Source of the DNA: Rhynchopus sp. YZ270_cl-10
Taxonomy: Eukaryota > Euglenozoa > Diplonemea > Diplonemida > Diplonemidae
DNA: 64,000 bases
Direction: 5' to 3'
NCBI GenBank assembly: GCA_964035575.1
Contig: OZ037881.1
Coordinates: 930,001-994,000 of the forward strand
The notes below the pieces were generated by a model, which worked only from the letters and a program-made list of their open reading frames with translations, ran no database searches and was not told the DNA's origin. The position numbers and the translations under genes were made by a program. Below are positions 22,678 to 33,763 of the stretch, piece after piece; position 1 is the stretch's first letter, and every line of letters begins with the position of its first letter.

Positions 22678-25570
22678 GGATGCAAAAAAAAAAAATTTGA
22701 AAGAAAAAAAAAAATATGGACAGCCGGTTGTGTGTGCAAAACTCCACTTTCAGCTTTTTTTTCTTTGTGATAAGTTGTTGTGGGAGGTGGCCACGCAAGG
22801 TTACCCTGCCTCCGGTGAGGGGGGGGAAAAAACAGCAAAACGGCTTTGCTTATTGCACCCTTTTTTTGAAAAATAGATGTGGTTCATGAGGCTAGCCATC
22901 TTAACTCAAGTGTCCATTTTAGGTTGGCCAGCTGGCTTCTCTATTTATCCTCCCATGTTAAATACCAACCCCTCCCCTTTTTGAGAAAAAAAAATACTTC
23001 ACTTTATAAACGATTTGTCGCGTTTTGTTGAGGCGATGGTGACCTATGTTGTGCACATTTGGAGAACCAGTGTCTGTCTGTCGGAGTCTGGTGAGGTGTT
23101 ATAGATTTTTTTTTTTGCAATGTGCACTTTCAACTTCTTCATGGGGGAATGACTGTGTCCCTGCTTACAATTTCCCTGTAGCAACTCCCAGTGCAACACT
23201 CCGGTGTTCGATAACCCGCGGAGTGCCTGCGTCCCAGATGCGTTTTGCACTATCAACTTCACTTTTCTCTTCATGGGTGTGTATGTGTGTACATCTTGCA
23301 GCATTATATTTCTCTTTTTTGTGCGTTTCGCCGTACTTTCCATTCAGGAGTTGTTCACACATCTCCTAATATTGTATTGATGGGGGTGACGACCCCATGT
23401 GCCCAGGGCTCGGAATTTTTTTCAAAAAAAAAAGCTTTGAAATTCATTAGCCTTCGGGCGACTTACAGAACCCGTCCTCGGACAGGGTGATTGCCGAAAC
23501 TACAAAAATCTCGCAAATAAGGGGGACCAAAAAAAAAACATCGACCCATATGCTGGATGATGTGACCGTCTGTATCCCAGCCTTTCAAAAGGTGGCATTG
23601 GGACAGACGAACCGCCTCTTAGTGTGTGATGACCGTTTTCTTGCACTTTGTCTTAAATCGGGATTTTAGAGGCATACACACCAACAGAGCATCTGATGCA
23701 AACAATGGTGAGAAGTCTCGCATTAGATCCATCTTTCAGTTTTAAAATCCTAATCCCCCCCTTTTGTCGTAGGTGTGAGTGTTTTCCCCATCCCCCTTTC
23801 CACCCCCCTTTCTCCCTCCCCCTGCTATTGGTACGTTTCGTTGTCTTTGTCTGTGGGACATTTTTTGCTTTTTTATTCTTTCCATCTTGCTTTCACCTTT
23901 TGCAGGCCTTTTGCTAACCATCATGCCATCATGCCACGTTTTTGGGCGTTTTTTATTTTTTTTTCCATCATGCCACCATCATGCCACGGGGGGTGGTGGG
24001 GCAGGGCTTTCGCTCTCCATCACCTGGGGATTTCCCCCCAGATGGCATGATGGCATGATGGCATGATGGCATGATGGCATGATGGCATGATGGCATGATG
24101 GCATGATGGCATGATGGCATGATGGCATGATGGCATGATGGCATGATGGCATGATGGCATGATGGCATGATGGCATGATGGCATGATGGCATGATGGCAT
24201 GATGGCATGATGGCATGATGGCATGATGGCATGATGGCCTGAAAATATTTCTGCTCGCTGCGCTCGCGGAGGTATACCTAAAAAAAAAATTCCCGCTCGC
24301 TTCGCTCGCGCTGTACGCCTATTTTCTTCCTGCCTACGGTGCCATTTTACAATGTCTAAGGGGATTCCCTTGCATTTTGCAGCCAGAAATGAAACTTGAC
24401 CCAAGCTGCAAAAATTTGACCATTGTTATTTCAAAATGACCCAACCGTTGCAACAGCCCCTGCTTCTGGAAGACGTAGTGATTTTGTACGGTTAGTGTAC
24501 GTAAGGCGCAAGACCAAGCACCGTTAAACAAGGATTAGATTCCGTTTTTTTTTTTTTGTTATCTTGCAAAGCTGACCCTTCGCCTCTCCACCCTGTGGCT
24601 GTCAGGGAGGCGCGCGCGAAGCGCGCGACGACCGCTTTTACCAGGTGGGAAAGCTCGGAATGTACTTTTTTTCCAGGAAATTATTTTTTTTTGACCATCA
24701 TGCCATTCCTGGGGAAAATCCCAAAGTTAGCAAAAGGCCTGCACCTTTTGATCCCCCCCTGTTTGTTCCGGTCTTTGAGCACAACCAAAGCCCGGTATTT
24801 TATATTTCATTTTTTTTGTTATGATCTGCAGAAGGGTGATGAGTGATACGCAATACGTACGGCTGTGGAGGACTCAGAAAGGGACTCAGCCTAAGTAATA
24901 TTGTCACACTTCGCTACAGAGAGAAAAGTTGTTAGGTACTATGTAAAGATGACGTGTACCCCGTCTTCAGATGATGGGTGTGTGTATTGTCTGTGATGCT
25001 CGCTCCCCCCACCCCACCCCACCCCCCATACACTCTTTTCCACTGATTTCAATTTGTGAGGTTTTGTGTCAATCCCAAAAATGGTGTGGTTTTCGGGTAT
25101 GACCAGACCACCTCTGTGAACGGGGTTTTATCACCCCCTTTTTTGGATTCTCAACTGGGAAGTTCCTTGAAGTGGGTGTATACGAGAGGGTCAAAAAGTA
25201 CCTTTTTTTTTTTTTCACTTCAAGGGTTTTGATAGCCTACAGAAAGTCTGTACCCGAGGCCTTTCGATTTCAACTAACTTTTTAGTTTAATTCGCATGAG
25301 TGAAGTGTGCACGGTGAGGCATATTCTTCATCAAGGCTTTTTATTTTTTTTGGATTTTATTTTTTAGTGCCCGCATTCGCCAACGTAGTGAGGCATTTGA
25401 CACTTTCAACTTCTCTTTTTGTTGCTCTCTTTAGCGCGCTTCACCCCTTCAGTGGTTAACAACGCTGTCTGGGCTAAGCTGCTGACACTTTACCCCCTCA
25501 ACCAACAAATCATCGAAGAAAAGTAAAGGAAAGGAAGAAATATTTTTTTGTATCAACTGCAGATACTTGG
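22678..25570. other. Gene-free spacer containing a satellite and dispersed motifs
   Basis: No supportable gene. Contents: a block at 23145-23265 that recurs at 58745-58862 (GAATGACTGTGT..., GTTCGATAACCCGCGGA, TTTGCACTATCAAC type); the CATGATGG satellite (separate entry); CGCTCGC hairpins at 24246-24312; and a GAGGCATTTGACACTTTCAA motif near 25390. Confidence 0.6.
24041..24237. repeat. (GATGGCAT)n 8-bp tandem array, about 24 copies
   Basis: An essentially perfect 8 bp tandem repeat of about 197 bp. Inverted copies of the same unit (CCATCATGCCATCATGCCA) stand alone at about 23919-23937 and 23966-23987, and again at 24697. Any transcript of the region could fold the array back onto them. The MPSCHHAI-type translations are an artefact of the 8 bp period. 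Confidence 0.95.
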
Positions 25571-25573
25571 TAA

Positions 25574-26508
25574 GGGTGGGCGAATTGACAAAATTAATTC
25601 GGGTTACATGACGCAGAGAAAACGCTGACGCATGACGCAGAAAAAAAGTTTTCAGAAAAAAAAAGTTTTCAGGAAAAAAAGTTTTCATCAGGAAAAACTG
25701 GTTATTGGGTGACGGGGTAGAGATTCGTGACCCAAAACACAGTTTTTTGGCATTTCCGGAATCCGTCCAGAAAGTGGTGGGGTCAATCTCAAAAATTGGA
25801 CAATTTTTTGACCACGTAAATTTTTGAAAATATGAGCCCAGTCACTAATACGTGGGGCCCATTTTCGGCCAAAAAATGCTACTGAAAAATATTTTCTCCT
25901 GAAAATTTTTCAGCCCCAAAACATACCGCGATTGGCATTTCCGGAATCTGTCCGCGCTGTGGTGGGGTCACTTTGCCGAAATGGCCAAGTTCTTGGTTTT
26001 GGTCAAAATGAGTGTAAGGTAAAGGGGACAAGGTAAATACCACAACCAGATTTTCTCTCCCTGATGCTGAAACATGAAAATGTGCAAAAACACCGGCATT
26101 TGCATTTTCGGAATCTGTCCGTTCTGCGGTGGGGTCGATTTGCCGAAATGGACGAGTTCTTGGTTTTGGTCAAAACCCGTAAATGTAAGGTATAGGGTCC
26201 AAGTGTTTGCCTGTAGAAACACACGGTAACAGGGATTTTAGGGCCCCCCATGCGTGTACATTTTGCAAAAAACGCGGGCATTTTGTATTTTTTATTTTGT
26301 TCGAAAACACCGGCATTTGCATTTCCTGAATCCACCCGTTCTGTGGTGGGGTCAATTTGCCGAAGCCACCAAATTTAAAAACTAGAAATCACATGTGTTT
26401 TCTAGAATTTTTTGGTTTTTTGGTGGGGGACCAAGAGAAAACTTTTTTTTTTCCAGAATTCTGAAATCCATGACGCCAATAACCCGAATTAATTTTGTCA
26501 ATTCGCCC
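25574..26508. mobile_element. Harbinger-like MITE (TAA duplication), element I
   Basis: The 935 bp element has inverted arms that share GGGCGAATTGACAAAATTAA and the following TTCGGGTTA. It is flanked by TAA at 25571-25573 and 26509-26511; the left arm has 4 extra bases. A 3 bp TAA duplication with G-rich ends suggests PIF/Harbinger. Inside, a unit containing GTGGGGTCAATTTGCCGAA and TTCTTGGTTTTGGTCAAAA is repeated about three times. The interior matches element II (38578-40247) in reverse orientation. No coding frame. Confidence 0.78.
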
Positions 26509-26511
26509 TAA

Positions 26512-28160
26512 GTGCAAAACCTTACCTAACGACATATGAGTTATTTTTAAATAAAAGTGGAGATTTGCGCAACTGTGGCAACTACACTAATCCAACAGTT
26601 TATTAAAAAGAAAAAAGGGGTTCAAGAACTAAGTAAGGTTCCAAAGTTGTGGCGGTAGAAGAAGAAAAAGCAGTAATATTTTGAGCGGTTATTTAAATTT
26701 TAAAATAGAGGGGGGGAAAGACTGTCCGTGTGTGGCAGTTACACTTAAACAGATCATCAAAACTCGATGAAACATAGTGTGTATTGTGTTATATTGGCCT
26801 GTTCATGCAGGATCAATGTTCGTGTGCAAAAAAATCAATCAACGCGCCTTTTTGTTCCCCAACCCCCCTATTTTTTTTTAGATGTGTATAAAGGCACATT
26901 CTTATCTTTTCAGTTATTTTTTTAAAGGATACACTGTCACGAGAGGGCTTTGTATTATGAGTTTCGTTTTTGTTTACTAGAAGGGGACGAATAAGAGATA
27001 TGGGGAGCGAACAGGAGCTAAGGGTTGAAATATAGGATTTTAGCCTGTTCTTACGTTAGGAGATACGGGTTTTCCCATATTTTCTATTCACAGTACGATA
27101 AAAAACCTGGAAAAAAAGCCTTCGGGCGACATTGTGTACAGATCCTGCCTCGGTAGGTGATTGTCGATACAACAAAAAAACCAGGTCAAACCAGGTCTCC
27201 CATCCAACTCGTATCTCCTGTTCGCCCTTTTTTTTTTTTCTCCCCCAAAAAAATACCCTAATTTTGGCTCGTCCGTTCCGTCTATTTGGAGAAACCATAT
27301 CTCTTATTCACTCCCCTCATCCCCCCCCCCCCCCCTCAGTAACGCATACATGCAACAATGAACGGAGCCTTCTTATTCAAGAGTGGGGGTTTTGAGAGTT
27401 TTTGGCATCAACCCAAAATGAACCAAAAGTCGTGAGAAAATATCATTCCCTCTTCAGGCGTGCCATGTTCATGTTCTCTGTGACAGAATGTGTCTGTGTG
27501 TCCTCATATTCGGGACCCAAAATCGTTTTAAAACCACTTTATTCTGATGGATCATCTTTCTTCGACCAATAAGAGAGATTCAGATTCATCTTTGACTTTT
27601 TTTTTATTTGACTGCTGTCTCCGTGGTAGTCTAATCAAACAAATTTTTTTTTGGCCATTTTTCTGTGCCTGTCTTCCTCCCTCCACTCCCTATGCTAAAG
27701 TCTACCAAAGGTCGGGGTGCATTCTTTCCGTCCCCTTTTCTGTGCACCAGCCGCTTCCACTCATGTTCCATCACCGTATCATCCCCTGATGGGCATCACC
27801 CAACACCTACCGATGTTTTCCCCCTGGGTTGGGCTATTTTTTCTTTTTCTTTTTCTTTTTCCATTCTGCTCAAAGACGGCTTAAAAAAGAACAAGAAGAA
27901 GGCTTTAGCGAGTCCATCTTGCAAAATTTTTCTGATAGTTGTACAAGATACAAAATATTCAACTATCAATTTTTTCTTCTTCTGCACCTTATTCTGATCC
28001 AGGTGCGTGCCCCCACACACTCCCCTCCCTGTGAAGTGCTTTTATTATTTCAAGAGTTCTGCCCTTTTTTTGTGCCGAATGGGGTTTTTGCAAGCGACAA
28101 GCTTGCAAAGGGGTTTTCTTTGGGTTTGTAGTAGGTCTTTCCTCCCCTCCATTTCCCGAT
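26512..28160. other. Gene-free spacer
   Basis: No gene seen. Contains a GAGAGGGCTTTGTATTATGA fragment near 26944 and a C run at about 27323-27337. Confidence 0.6.
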
Positions 28161-28162
28161 TA

Positions 28163-28555
28163 CAGTCATCCAACAAAGGTTGGTGGGGTAAAAACCCACC
28201 AAATTTTTTCGAGACCCCAAACCCACCAACGTTTTTACCCCACCAACCTTTTTACCCACCAACCTTAGTGGTTTCTAGTTTACCATGTACCCGCAAACCC
28301 AAATGTGCAACATTGACGGTGTAAACCTGCGGCAGGTTTTGTATATGGGGGCATCTTTTTTTACTTTTGCGGTATTATTTTTTCAATCTGGACCGGGTTT
28401 GGGTGGAAGTGGGGGAGGGAGGAGGGGCATAGGGGCATAGGGGTCCACGTAAAGGAAACTCAAAAATGCAGTTCTAATCCAAAAAACCCACCAAATTTTT
28501 TCGAGACCCCAAATCCACCAACGTTTTTACCCCACCAACGTTTGTTGGATGACTG
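28163..28555. mobile_element. Tc1/mariner-like MITE
   Basis: The 393 bp element has inverted ends CAGTCATCCAACAAAGGTTG / CAACGTTTGTTGGATGACTG and is flanked by TA at 28161-28162 and 28556-28557. CAGT ends with a TA duplication are typical of Tc1/mariner. Subterminal ACCCCACCAAC and CACCAAATTTTTTCGAGACC units are repeated in both halves. No transposase. Confidence 0.87.
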
Positions 28556-29076
28556 TATTATTTTTTTTGCGGAGTTCAAAAAAACTCATGAAGGATTATT
28601 CGTGCGGTAGGGAAACACATTGTTACACTGCAGAAAGAAGAAACGTGAATAATTTGTCCAAAAAGAAGAGAATCTTTTTTTTTTTTTTTTTTTTTTTAGA
28701 TGGCAAAACACGCTCATCTCCACCCAAAACCAATTTTTTGAAAGAAAAGGTGGTAGGATAGGGTCTGACCCAGTATTTCATTATTTTTTTGTAGCTTTTT
28801 TTTTTTTTCTTCCAGCTGCGGTGTGAGTTTCGCTGTTTCAGAGAGACTTTACTGCAGAACGACCTTTGCCACAATGACCACCTGATTTTTTGCCTTGTAG
28901 TTCCAAGTGGTTTTCAGACCCCCATACTCCATCAAATTTCAGGTTGCAAAAAAAATCAGTGGACAGTTGGTTGGGAGTCAACCCGAATCCTCCACCGAGA
29001 TCCTGTCAAAACAAAAAAAAACTTGACGTGTAATATTAAGTTTGCCTAGCAGTGTTTGCCCCAAAAGGGGGGGTGA

Positions 29077-29679
29077 TGGGGTGGCCCGTGGGCGCGGCTG
29101 AAATTGTGTTCTTTTTTTTAGGAGAAAATCACAAGAGGTCGCAACAGAATCACAAAAAATCTTGTGATTATTTGTGATTATTTGTGATTTTTTTTTTACT
29201 GTCGTGATTATTTGTGACTTTTTGTGATTTTTTTTTTTGATTGTTGTGATTTTTGGTGATTATTTGTGATTTTTGGTGATTTTTGGTGATTTTTTTTTTA
29301 TTGCCGTGATTATTTTGTGACTTTTTGTGATTATTTTTTTGATTGTTGTGATTTTTGGTGATTATTTGTGATTTTTTGTGATTTTTTTTTTGATTGTTGT
29401 GATTATTTGTGATTATTTGTGATTTTTTTTTTTATTGTGATCATTTGTGATTTTTTGTGATTTTTTTTTTGACTGCCGTGATTATTTGTGACTTTTTGTG
29501 ATTATTTGTGATTTTTTTTTATTGTTGTGATTTTTGGTGATTATTTGTGATTTTTTGTGATTTTTTTTTATATTGCCGTGATAATTTACTATTATTTTTT
29601 TTGTGATTTTTTGTGATTTTTTTTTTTATATTTTTTTTATTTTTGAAAAAAAAAAACGCCGTGCCCCCGGGCCACCCCA
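29077..29679. mobile_element. Inverted-repeat element filled with TTGTGATT satellite
   Basis: The ends are TGGGGTGGCCCGTGGGCGCG and its imperfect inverse GTGCCCCCGGGCCACCCCA, with a 5 bp direct duplication ggtga at 29072-29076 and 29680-29684. Most of the interior (about 29150-29625) is a degenerate tandem array of TTTGTGATTATTTGTGATTT units separated by T runs. No coding frame. I cannot assign it to a superfamily. Confidence 0.7.
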
Positions 29680-29694
29680 GGTGATACTGTATTT

Positions 29695-29770
29695 ATGTCC
29701 ACCCCGGTACAGCCGGTCATGTACCAAGGTACACTGTTCACGAGAGGGCTTTTGTATTGCAACTCTACTT
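29695..29770. repeat. Dispersed GTACCAAGGTACACTG repeat, partial copy
   Basis: Matches the 3' half of the block at 36720-36890 (GGTACAGCCGGTCAT, ACCAAGGTACACTGTTCA, GAGAGGGCTTTTGTATT). It begins 10 bp after the right flank of the preceding element. Confidence 0.65.
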
Positions 29771-30895
29771 TTTATTACAAGGAACTTTATGGCGTCATAT
29801 GTTCCAATTAATTGCGCATTTGTCACTGCTCGTAGTTCGATAGGATCATTGAATCGATATTGCAAGGAAAGAGTGTTATACCTAAAGGTGGGTACTCAGG
29901 CAATGGTTCGACACAACACACGGCATAGTGAGTGAATATTTTGTCCAGGTGGCGCAAAAACGCTGTACTATACAAGTGCATCAAAATTTGAAGAGAAAAA
30001 AAGGTGGTTTTTTTTATCAGTTCATGCTTCACACAACAGACGCACCCTTCTGCTTAGTTTTTGAATTTTTTCTGAATTTTTATCACACCCCATCATCTGT
30101 GCACTACTCCCATTTCCCACATTATTCTCGAACCAAGAAAAAAGAAAGAAATAGATGTGTCATTCCATGACCACATTACTGGGGTTGGATGGACAAAAAA
30201 AAAAAAATACCCCCCCTGATAATTGGGTCTGGGACCTCCCGAAAATACAAGCAGGGGGAAATGGTGGGTTTATTTTGCACAGATCTGTCCAAAAAGTTTT
30301 CAAAAAAAAAGGTTCTGTTTATTTCTTCTCTACACTGTGGCTAGGGGTATGGGGATAGGTTCGCTGGGATAGCATATTTGGGGATAGCATATGCCATCCC
30401 CCAGGGGATAGCATAACCTATCCCCGGGGATAGGTTATGCTATCCCCGGGGATAGGTTATGCTATCCCCCTGGGATAGGTTATTTCAGGATAACCTATCC
30501 CCCTGGGATAGCATTTGACTGTACTTTACTAAGGATCTGCGTGCTGGGGACACAAAAATTTAGTATCCCCACCCAGGTGCCCATTTGTCACCTTCCCACC
30601 CCTTAAAAAAATACAAAATAATGGGGGGATTCGGGTGCCCAAATAATCCTATGCACAAAAAATGAAGCGGGGGGGGGGGAAGGGATAAATAAATAAAAAA
30701 GGATGCGGATAAAAAAACAAGCATTTCACACAATAAAAATCACACAAAAGTTCAAAAGGTAACACAGGGAAAAAAGCTAAAAAGCTGTAAAATCAAAATC
30801 GTCAAAAGAGGGGGTCGTTTTGGGTTTACATTGTTAAACACAGAAAAAGAGAAAAGGCTCCCCCTACCCCCTTTTCATCCCATTTGTGGAACTCC

Positions 30896-32470
30896 TCACT
30901 CACTTATGTATTCGGAAGCTCGTGAAGGTATGTCCCATTTTCTTTTGCCACACACACACAGTTTGAAGCACTGATGGTTATTAGAGTCAGCACTGAACAA
31001 AATGTCGTTAGTTCCCTCCTGAGTCGTCACATGACCGTCGAATCCGCATCTCTTCACTCGCTGCACCAGATAATCCAAGTTCGTTCTCCACGTATTGTTG
31101 CGTGTGAAACAACGCTTGCAAATTTTTAAATAACTGTAGGCAAATATGCGCGGTACGTCGTCTTCTTTTTGCGAAGGAGTGGGTATTTTTTTGAAACTTT
31201 TTTTCCTCGCCGATTCAAAGCGGTGTTGTCCCCTCTCAAACTGTTTCCCCGACCCAACCCGTCCAGCTGAGAGCTTTCTCGTGCTGTTCCCTTGCTCCCC
31301 CATTTCGTCTGATGCCCAGACAGGCACAGCGTCCTCTGGATCAAACCAGTGGGACATGCTGTGAAAATATGTGTATCCCTTCCCCATTGTCACCCCTGCA
31401 GCCACCCACTCAAGAGAAAAGATGAGTGCGTGGTACAGAACAAGAGAAAAAAGAAACTCCTTTTTGCAGCTTCCGTTTGCATGAAAGTGGCACGATATAT
31501 TCTGGTACTTAAAGTACGAGAGTGCCTGCATACAGAGCGCAATCTGGAGCTGAACATCTTTTGCCTGCATGCACAGGTTGGTCAGGGCAATATGCGCCTG
31601 CTTCCCTGTCAGGCTCTTGATCGGTTCAGTGTCCTTTTTTGATCTTTGTAATTCATCTGGGAGAGAGCAAAACCCTGCCTCGAGTAGGTTGCATAGTATT
31701 ATGATAACCCCTTTGGTGTCGTGCAGGGTGGGGGTCGTGGTGCAGGAATAAGGAAGCATTAGTTCCCACAGCTGGTTGTAAAAACCTGCTTGGTCGAGCT
31801 CACGAAGGTCAAGGCGTTTGCACGTATGCAGCTGTGTGACTGAGAATGACCGCTCTGTAGAGCAAAAAGCCGAGCGGTGTCCCTTCGCCCCCATCCTGTA
31901 AAAATACGACCACAAATCATGATGGTCACCACCAACACGCTCCAGTCTGACGAACACCTGATGGGTGTCAGTCATGGTCAGTGGGAACTGATTCAGATCA
32001 ACAACCTGAGCTAGAAACTCGTTCATGTACCAGTTCTTGTACTCCACAGGGCCCTTGTCCGCAACAGTCACTGGCTCTGTGCAATAAAACTCCCCCTCCC
32101 ACACAAAGTACAGCGCGACGCAGAGCCGTGTTCTCTTGCCTTCATTGCGGAAGGCATTCAGGGGATTGTAATCATCCCTGAGGAGAACCCCCGTAACGGA
32201 ACTTGGCCTGCAGCCATCCGGAAGCGTCTCCAAGAGATCGAGGCAGATGTTCGGGAGGGAGTTCAGGAGGAGGCCGGCCTCTTCAGCAAGGCGCTTCTTG
32301 TGCGTGCCTGCATAGCGAGAAAGGCCGAGGGAGAGGGGTGCGAACCCTTTTTCTTTTAGCACAGCATTCATAGTTTTCTGCATGAGGGCTGCCTGGTGTT
32401 CAGACACACGGGCCTGGAGTCTGCCCTTTTCCAAGCCTTCGCGGATCGCTTCGAGAAGCTGTGGATCCAT
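30896..32470 (-). CDS. Unrecognised 524-residue protein of the 4 kb transposon
   Basis: A single intact frame from an ATG at 32470 to a stop at 30896, wholly within the TIRs. Composition is that of a normal globular protein. Residues 1-60 are helical and charged. The middle contains hydrophobic core-like stretches, including LCVALYFVWEGEFYCTEPVT and FVRLERVGGDHHDLWSYFYR. A basic linker lies around residues 395-425. The C-terminal 80 residues carry Cys/His pairs (ICKRCFTRN, HQCFKLCVCGKRKW) that could form a zinc-binding domain. I cannot place a DDE/D triad or match a known transposase, nuclease or polymerase. Its position beside the second gene suggests that both serve the element. No intron is needed. 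Confidence 0.75.
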   Translation of the reverse strand: MDPQLLEAIREGLEKGRLQARVSEHQAALMQKTMNAVLKEKGFAPLSLGLSRYAGTHKKRLAEEAGLLLNSLPNICLDLLETLPDGCRPSSVTGVLLRDDYNPLNAFRNEGKRTRLCVALYFVWEGEFYCTEPVTVADKGPVEYKNWYMNEFLAQVVDLNQFPLTMTDTHQVFVRLERVGGDHHDLWSYFYRMGAKGHRSAFCSTERSFSVTQLHTCKRLDLRELDQAGFYNQLWELMLPYSCTTTPTLHDTKGVIIILCNLLEAGFCSLPDELQRSKKDTEPIKSLTGKQAHIALTNLCMQAKDVQLQIALCMQALSYFKYQNISCHFHANGSCKKEFLFSLVLYHALIFSLEWVAAGVTMGKGYTYFHSMSHWFDPEDAVPVWASDEMGEQGNSTRKLSAGRVGSGKQFERGQHRFESARKKSFKKIPTPSQKEDDVPRIFAYSYLKICKRCFTRNNTWRTNLDYLVQRVKRCGFDGHVTTQEGTNDILFSADSNNHQCFKLCVCGKRKWDIPSRASEYISE

Positions 32471-32618
32471 TGTTCAGTAGTTTGATTTGTAGCTGTTTTA
32501 ATTTTTCTTGTTCGGGTGGGGTGGGTGGGGTGGGTTGCAAAAAAAAAGGGGGGGGAGGGGGTGCATATTGTTGATGGCGGTAGACTTTTTTGATAGGTTT
32601 TTCTCTTCTCCGTGAATT

Positions 32619-33658
32619 TTACATTCCACCACTGGTGGTGTCTTCGATGAGGTTCGATGAGGGGTTTACCGTCAAGCCGCTTCCGTCCTCTTCCCTCTTC
32701 CTCTTTCCCCCAATGGAGATCTTGGCCCTGGATATGACACGGGGGATGACCACCACGGTCCTGTTCTCGTCGTTGGAGTCAATCTGGGTTATATTTGGTA
32801 TTGTGTTATTCTTATTCTTTCTCTGTGGCATACCGTGATGGCATCGCGAGCATAGTCCCCTTCGGGGAGGGAAACCTGGCGTCGGTACAACCCGGAAGGG
32901 GGCGAGGCGGCCCCTACCTCCCCTTCCACGCACCTCCTCCAGGCGATGTTGAACGTGCGCCCCGCAAAAGAGGGCGCATTCGGGTCTCCTTCTTCGGAGA
33001 CCAGTTGCATGTACCTTTCATTCAACGGGGCGTCGAAGCGGATCTCGACGCGGTCAGGGAACCCAACCATATCATGGCCCGGGTACACGAAAGCAGCCAC
33101 CGCACTCTTGGTATCGGCCTTCACCTTGGTCTTCGACTCGGTATTCGGCTTGGTGGTCGTCTTCTTGTTGTCTTTTGCAGCCTCTTCCGCATCTTCCCTT
33201 TCCTGTTTGATCTTCTCGAAGGTGACGTCCATGTCGTCAAGGAGACATGTCAACGCATACTTCCTAATGTGGATGTATGCGGAGGTAGTCTTCATGTGGT
33301 TGGTTGGCTCCTTGCGAATATCCATTCCATAGAGGACACAGGGGGCACCGTTCTTGGACCGGTAGAGCCACGCATCGCTCCCATCTGCCATAAGTGCTTC
33401 GTGCTCATTTTTTGTCAAGTTATCCTTGACCTTCTTGTGTGCAGACTTAATCGCGGATGTGACAGTTGGCGTTACGTCAGAAAGTTTGCCGAAGTGCTTG
33501 GGGAATACCTTTCGGATCAGTTCCCTGAGGTCCGTCACGTGGATGCTGTGTTTGGGTGCAGGAAGCACGTACAACTTGAAGAAGTCTGCGAAGAGGTCTT
33601 TTTGTTTTGGAATTCCAGCTTCATCTGTGGGTGCGACGTTCTGCGGGCTTCCAGACAT
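32619..33658 (-). CDS. Unrecognised spliced protein of the 4 kb transposon
   Basis: Exon 1 is 33658-32834 (275 codons from ATG). A 50 bp intron at 32833-32784 begins GTATGCC and ends CCCAG. Exon 2 is 32783-32619 (54 codons plus stop), giving 329 residues. Without splicing the frame runs into a short tail inside the intron; with it, exon 2 adds IDSNDENRTVVVIPRVISRA, then a basic GGKRKREED cluster and the end. The donor matches every host intron here. Visible parts: a helical N-terminal region (about 20-90), a linker rich in Lys, Thr and Ala with charged repeats (about 155-195), and a C-terminal region with a nuclear-localisation-like cluster. No family recognised. A DNA-binding or accessory role in transposition is only inference. 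The first 17 codons are duplicated in inverted orientation just upstream. Confidence 0.72.
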
Positions 33659-33763
33659 TTTGTGGTGTTATTCTGATGGTGATGAGTGGCAACAAGAATA
33701 ATTATAACACCTAATGTCTGGAGGCCCGCAGAACGTCGCACCCACAGATGAAGCTGGAATTTT
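33609..33763. repeat. Inverted duplication of the 5' end of the transposon gene
   Basis: Arms 33609-33671 and 33704-33763 are near-perfect inverses with about 32 bp between them. The right arm therefore contains, on the + strand, an ATG and the same first residues (MSGGPQNVAPTDEAGI versus MSGSPQNVAPTDEAGI) before running out of frame. The arms could form a strong hairpin in DNA or in an RNA reading through from either side. Confidence 0.9.

Noticed and set aside
24020-24404. Frames encoding MPSCHHAI repeats
   Set aside because: Direct translation of an 8 bp microsatellite.
32795-33676. 293-codon + strand frame opposite the spliced transposon gene
   Set aside because: Antisense shadow: the - strand reading has a consistent ATG, a consensus intron and a sensible C-terminus; the + strand reading has none.
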